Of a stretch of 19,216 nt of DNA, positions 16,686 to 19,216 are shown one piece after another. Below the pieces are notes generated by a model that was not told the origin of the DNA, made no database searches, and saw nothing but the letters and a program-made list of their open reading frames with translations. Position 1 is the first letter of the stretch, and each line of letters opens with the position of its first letter. The translations under genes were made by a program, and so were the position numbers. The stretch spans positions 26,374 to 45,589 of the forward strand of contig DIZZ01000054.1 of assembly GCA_002428045.1 (NCBI GenBank), written 5' to 3'. The DNA comes from Verrucomicrobia bacterium UBA6015. Its GTDB lineage: Bacteria > Verrucomicrobiota > Kiritimatiellia > UBA8416.

Positions 16686-17336
16686 TCAGGGGTCGGTTCC
16701 GCCCGGACCACCATCCCCACCCCCACCATCACTGGATTCAATCACCGTGATACCGATCACACCGGAGGCTCCATTGGCATCCGTGGCCTCGATCACGGCC
16801 GTGCCGGCCGCCGAACTTGAATACACCGCCGACGCGCCGCTACTGCCCGCGACCGAACCGGAACCGGAAACCAAGCGCCAGGTAAACGGCGCCTGTGCCG
16901 ATTCGGTGGTGACGGTGATGGTCACCGCTTCATTAACATTGATGGATATTTTCTCGGCCGTCAGTTCCAAGCTGTACGTCGTCTCCGCCAACTGACGTAT
17001 GGTCGCATACCCCTCGTTCTCGAATTGATCGCGCACAATGACTGTATTCGCGCCATTGGCCGCAGACCGCTGATAAATGGCCGTGTAGCCGCTATGGTGA
17101 GCGATGGTTCCCATCCCCGCATCCCTGACACTCCACGTCAGTGGCAGGGCAAGCGTCTCATTGGTCACTCCGCCCGTCACGGTGAATGCAACGGTCTGCC
17201 CGTTGGTCGAGAGCGACACACTGGCTGGATCGACCTGCAACCCCTTCAGTCCCTTGGCTTCCTCGCAGCCGCATTGCAACAGGGATCCCCCGACAATCGC
17301 CGCAAGCGTCAATGTCAACATATACCGATGTTTCAT
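16686..17336 (-). CDS. Probable lipoprotein with two Ig-like (BIG2-type) domains
   Basis: Protein of 216 residues with a signal-like start (basic KHR, hydrophobic 6-20). Cys22 and Cys24 (LLQCGCEE) follow; neither has a textbook lipobox, so lipidation is probable rather than certain. Two similar Ig-fold segments follow: about 34-115 (VDPASVSLSTNGQTVAFTV... LTWSV... YTAIYQ) and about 120-200 (LTAEKISINVNEAVTITV... FTWRLVSG... AVYSS). This pattern resembles bacterial Ig-like group 2 domains. A Gly-rich tail (SSDGGGGDGGPGGTDP) ends it. The function is unknown; surface or periplasmic display is likely. The stop lies 32 nt before the giant beta-helix gene, whose ribosome site is in that gap, so the two are probably co-transcribed. 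It has its own ribosome site AAGGAG, ten nt before the ATG, and a good promoter upstream. Confidence 0.8.
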   Translation of the reverse strand: MKHRYMLTLTLAAIVGGSLLQCGCEEAKGLKGLQVDPASVSLSTNGQTVAFTVTGGVTNETLALPLTWSVRDAGMGTIAHHSGYTAIYQRSAANGANTVIVRDQFENEGYATIRQLAETTYSLELTAEKISINVNEAVTITVTTESAQAPFTWRLVSGSGSVAGSSGASAVYSSSAAGTAVIEATDANGASGVIGITVIESSDGGGGDGGPGGTDP

Positions 17337-17361
17337 ATAAACGATGCTCCTTGTTAATGCT

Positions 17362-17391
17362 ATAATCCCACATAAAGACCGCGACTGTCAA
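17362..17391 (-). promoter_or_regulatory. Sigma-70-type promoter for the lipoprotein/giant protein genes
   Basis: On the minus strand a perfect -35 TTGACA (17391-17386) is followed after 18 nt by GATTAT (17367-17362), a 4-of-6 match to TATAAT. The downstream AAGGAG (17352-17347) and ATG (17336) fit one transcript start. This is a pattern match only. Confidence 0.55.
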
Positions 17392-17526
17392 TGATTTATC
17401 AGGGTTTCCCTTAGGTGAGGGGCCGCTTGTGTCATTCAAGCTCCCTCGGCGGCCGTGGAGCAAAGGTTACGTCGCGCCAGCCAGGGGTTCGTGGCCTCAG
17501 CCCTATCAACTACAGGGGCTGTTGTT

Positions 17527-17550
17527 CTGATTATGATTCAGAATAATCAG
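17527..17550. promoter_or_regulatory. Perfect 8-bp inverted repeat upstream of the plus-strand promoter
   Basis: CTGATTAT (17527-17534) and ATAATCAG (17543-17550) are exact reverse complements around 8 nt. The repeat ends 2 nt before the -35 box at 17553, a usual place for a dimeric regulator to bind. It could also be chance. Confidence 0.4.
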
Positions 17551-17552
17551 GA

Positions 17553-17581
17553 TTGTCATCATCACGGGGTGATGATAAGAT
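17553..17581 (+). promoter_or_regulatory. Sigma-70-type promoter for the SprA-related gene, with internal inverted repeat
   Basis: TTGTCA (17553-17558, 5 of 6) and TAAGAT (17576-17581, 4 of 6) are 17 nt apart. The spacer contains a perfect inverted repeat ATCATCAC/GTGATGAT (17558-17565 and 17569-17576, 3-nt loop), a possible operator lying between the two boxes. The start codon is at 17616. Confidence 0.5.
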
Positions 17582-17615
17582 ACACTCCTGATTTGAAAAT
17601 TACGGGGCTTAATTT

Positions 17616-18413
17616 ATGGATATCGTCGGTGGAAATGCAACGGTGGATCCGCCTGTGGCCTATTCGATGCCGGACGCGCTAACGGATCGCAGTAATCGCG
17701 ACAGTGCCGAACGCGGTGGCACGCTGAAGCGGATCGGATCAGAAGCGGGACAGGACTCGTATATCGCAAGCAATCGCGAGGCTGGACAGTCTGCATTGGA
17801 AAGCCCGGATGCCCTGATAAGTGATCAACAGGAAGTTCAGCAGAAAAATTGTTATTGCGGGCACTGTGCAGGTTGCAAGGCGGCTTCCGCGCAGCGGCGC
17901 CAGGAATTGGCGCAGCCCGAGGATCCCGTCGCCAAGACCGATCAGGAGAGTGAGGAAAACCAAGGCGCATCTGATTTAAGCAGTGATGATGAACAGGTCG
18001 TCAGGGAACTGCTGGCACGGGACAAGGAGGTGCGGGCACACGAGCAGGCTCACGCCTCCGCAGGTGCCCGTAACGTAAGGTTTGACTACCAGAGCGGCCC
18101 GGATGGAAGGCAGTACGCCGTTGGAGGATCGGCAGACATCGAGATTTCGGCATCGTCTGGCGACGAGTCCGCCAAGATCGCGCAAGCGCGCAAGATGCGA
18201 GCCGCCGCATTGGCACCGGCAGCCCCGTCGACACAGGACATGGCCGTCGCGGCCAAGGCGAGCCGTATCGAGGCGGAAGCCATGGCCGAGGCATCGGAGG
18301 CGCAACGCACCAAAAACCAGACGGGAGCCTTCGGCTCCTATACCCGTGCCGCCGATGACAACCCAACGCAACTCCAGTTCCAGGATCCGTTCCGATTCTT
18401 CATGGTCGCCTAA
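17616..18413 (+). CDS. SprA-related family protein, putative metalloprotease
   Basis: Protein of 265 residues without a signal peptide. The core at about 125-180 fits the SprA-related family (annotated elsewhere as putative metalloprotease): VRELLARDKEVRAHEQAHASAG, then YQSGPDGRQYAVGGSADIEIS. HEQAH (142-146) is an HExxH zinc-binding motif. Upstream is a four-cysteine cluster CYCGHCAGC (79-87), which could bind a metal. The N-terminal part (1-75) is polar and low in hydrophobic residues; an Ala-rich charged helical segment (about 184-235) follows the core. Catalysis has not, to my knowledge, been well established in this family. It stands alone, divergent from the lipoprotein gene; its promoter is at 17553-17581 and its ribosome site (GGGG, ten nt before the ATG) is weak. 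Confidence 0.8.
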   Translation: MDIVGGNATVDPPVAYSMPDALTDRSNRDSAERGGTLKRIGSEAGQDSYIASNREAGQSALESPDALISDQQEVQQKNCYCGHCAGCKAASAQRRQELAQPEDPVAKTDQESEENQGASDLSSDDEQVVRELLARDKEVRAHEQAHASAGARNVRFDYQSGPDGRQYAVGGSADIEISASSGDESAKIAQARKMRAAALAPAAPSTQDMAVAAKASRIEAEAMAEASEAQRTKNQTGAFGSYTRAADDNPTQLQFQDPFRFFMVA

Positions 18414-18428
18414 GCGAATGCCCTAGCC

Positions 18429-18580
18429 GCCTTTGCCACGAGCGGCTTGCCCGGAGGTCTTCGCCCTACCCCGCCTTTGCCACGAGCGGCTTGCCCGGAG
18501 GTCTTCGCCCTACCCTGCCTTTGCCACGAGCGGCTTGCCCGGAGGTCTTCGCCCTACCCCGCCTTTGCCATGAGCGGCTT
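18429..18580. repeat. 44-bp non-coding tandem repeat, three copies plus a partial fourth
   Basis: Copies begin at 18429, 18473, 18517 and 18561. The first three are identical apart from the last base (C, T, C); the fourth stops after 20 nt with one change. The unit starts GCCTTTGCCACGAGCGGCTT and holds GCGGC, which with an upstream GCCGC can form a small stem. The 44-bp period is not a multiple of three and no spacers are present. It fills most of the gap between the SprA-related and MoxR genes. Confidence 0.9.
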
Positions 18581-18713
18581 AGGCACAGCCTGTCCCCAAT
18601 AATTATGTCGCAATTTCAGCATACTCGTGACGCATATGCGCCCTTTTTTGTTCCGCTGCATTAGCTATTGTTGATCAGTGATCGATTTAAGCATGTAGCC
18701 TTGGGAGGATAAG
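18581..18713. other. Rest of the intergenic region before the MoxR gene
   Basis: This stretch holds a short hairpin AGGCacaGCCT (18581-18591), a 10-bp palindrome CGCATATGCG, a T-run, and a TGATCA-type palindrome near 18671. No convincing promoter pair or terminator was found. Confidence 0.35.
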
Positions 18714-19216
18714 ATGAGCAGTCCAACGGATGATGTAAAGGGAGTCGAAAGCCTCGGTGTAGCACGCGATGCAATCGTCAACGAACTTCGCAAGGTGATT
18801 GTCGGGATGGAGGATGTCATTGATGAGATGATGATTGCCATCTTCTCAAGAGGCCATTGCCTGCTGGTCGGTGTGCCGGGGCTGGCAAAGACACTGTTGG
18901 TCAGTTCGCTGGCTCGGACGATGTCGCTCTCGTTCAAGCGTATCCAGTTCACACCGGACCTGATGCCCTCTGATATCACGGGCACAGAGCTGCTCCAGGA
19001 GGATCCGGAGACTCACCAGCGACGCTTCAAGTTCCAGAAAGGCCCTGTTTTCACGAATCTTCTGCTGGCGGACGAAATCAACAGAACCCCGCCGAAGACA
19101 CAGGCGGCGCTTCTCGAGGCGATGCAGGAGAAGCGGGTGTCATCCGGCGGCGAGGACTACAAGCTCGACGCTCCGTTCTTCGTACTGGCCACACAGAACC
19201 CGATCGAGCAGGAAGG
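18714..19216 (+). CDS. MoxR-type AAA+ ATPase (partial, 3' end off the right edge)
   Basis: AAA+ ATPase of the MoxR family, usually a chaperone-like protein that works with von Willebrand factor A-domain and DUF58 proteins encoded beside it. The ATG at 18714 has GGGAGG five nt upstream. The 167 codons present show the Walker A GVPGLAKT (53-60), the MoxR stretch RIQFTPDLMPSDITG (76-90), FQKGPVF (107-113), Walker B LLLADEINRTPPKTQAALLE (116-135) and the sensor-1 region FVLATQNPIEQE (156-167). This is about half of a normal protein of about 330 residues. Neighbours that would define its system lie beyond the window. Confidence 0.93.
   Translation, partial: MSSPTDDVKGVESLGVARDAIVNELRKVIVGMEDVIDEMMIAIFSRGHCLLVGVPGLAKTLLVSSLARTMSLSFKRIQFTPDLMPSDITGTELLQEDPETHQRRFKFQKGPVFTNLLLADEINRTPPKTQAALLEAMQEKRVSSGGEDYKLDAPFFVLATQNPIEQE

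Noticed and set aside
17421..17454. GGCCGC/GCGGCC hairpin as a terminator or small RNA
   Set aside because: The loop is 22 nt and no T-run follows; there is no further support.
18429..18580. CRISPR array
   Set aside because: The 44-bp units abut directly with no unique spacers, and no cas genes are nearby.
18628..18653. Rho-independent terminator (GCATATGC followed by six T)
   Set aside because: The palindrome can form only a stem of about three pairs with a loop, too weak to call.

Overview
The window is about 19.2 kb of GC-rich bacterial DNA. Nearly everything from position 17336 down to position 1 is on the minus strand; two genes at the right end are on the plus strand. The calcium-repeat/beta-helix surface protein, with its many D-x-D-x-D-G-x-x-D-G-W-E units and its C-terminal domain ending in FYR, is of a kind common in the PVC group (Kiritimatiellota, Verrucomicrobiota, Lentisphaerota). 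I infer an uncultured-type PVC bacterium, perhaps Kiritimatiellota. No marker gene here proves this.

Positions 6356 to 1 (minus strand) hold a compact, atypical F-type ATP synthase operon. Transcription order is alpha-1, alpha-2, epsilon, c, a b-delta fusion, gamma, beta; beta runs off the left edge. Gaps are 3 to 23 nt, and the two alpha genes overlap by 35 nt. The set is unusual in several ways. There are two different alpha genes side by side, and the second has isoleucine where the alpha arginine finger should be. Epsilon is only its N-terminal beta-sandwich. Subunit b carries a delta-like C-terminal domain but no delta N-terminal domain, and both alphas lack the usual long N-terminal extension. 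Gamma has a basic C-terminal tail. No subunit a gene is seen, though it could lie beyond the left edge.

Eleven nt upstream of alpha-1 lies a gene (7658-6354, TTG start) for a 434-residue exported protein. It has two copies of one domain, helical linkers and a C-terminal membrane anchor, and is a candidate accessory part of the ATPase. Upstream of it, in the same direction, are a giant exported protein of 2981 residues (two parallel beta-helices around a long calcium-repeat array) and a small lipoprotein-like Ig-fold protein with a good promoter (17362-17391).

The plus-strand part has a divergent promoter with two perfect inverted repeats, a SprA-related (HExxH) putative metalloprotease gene, a 44-bp non-coding tandem repeat, and the 5' part of a MoxR-type AAA ATPase gene that runs off the right edge.
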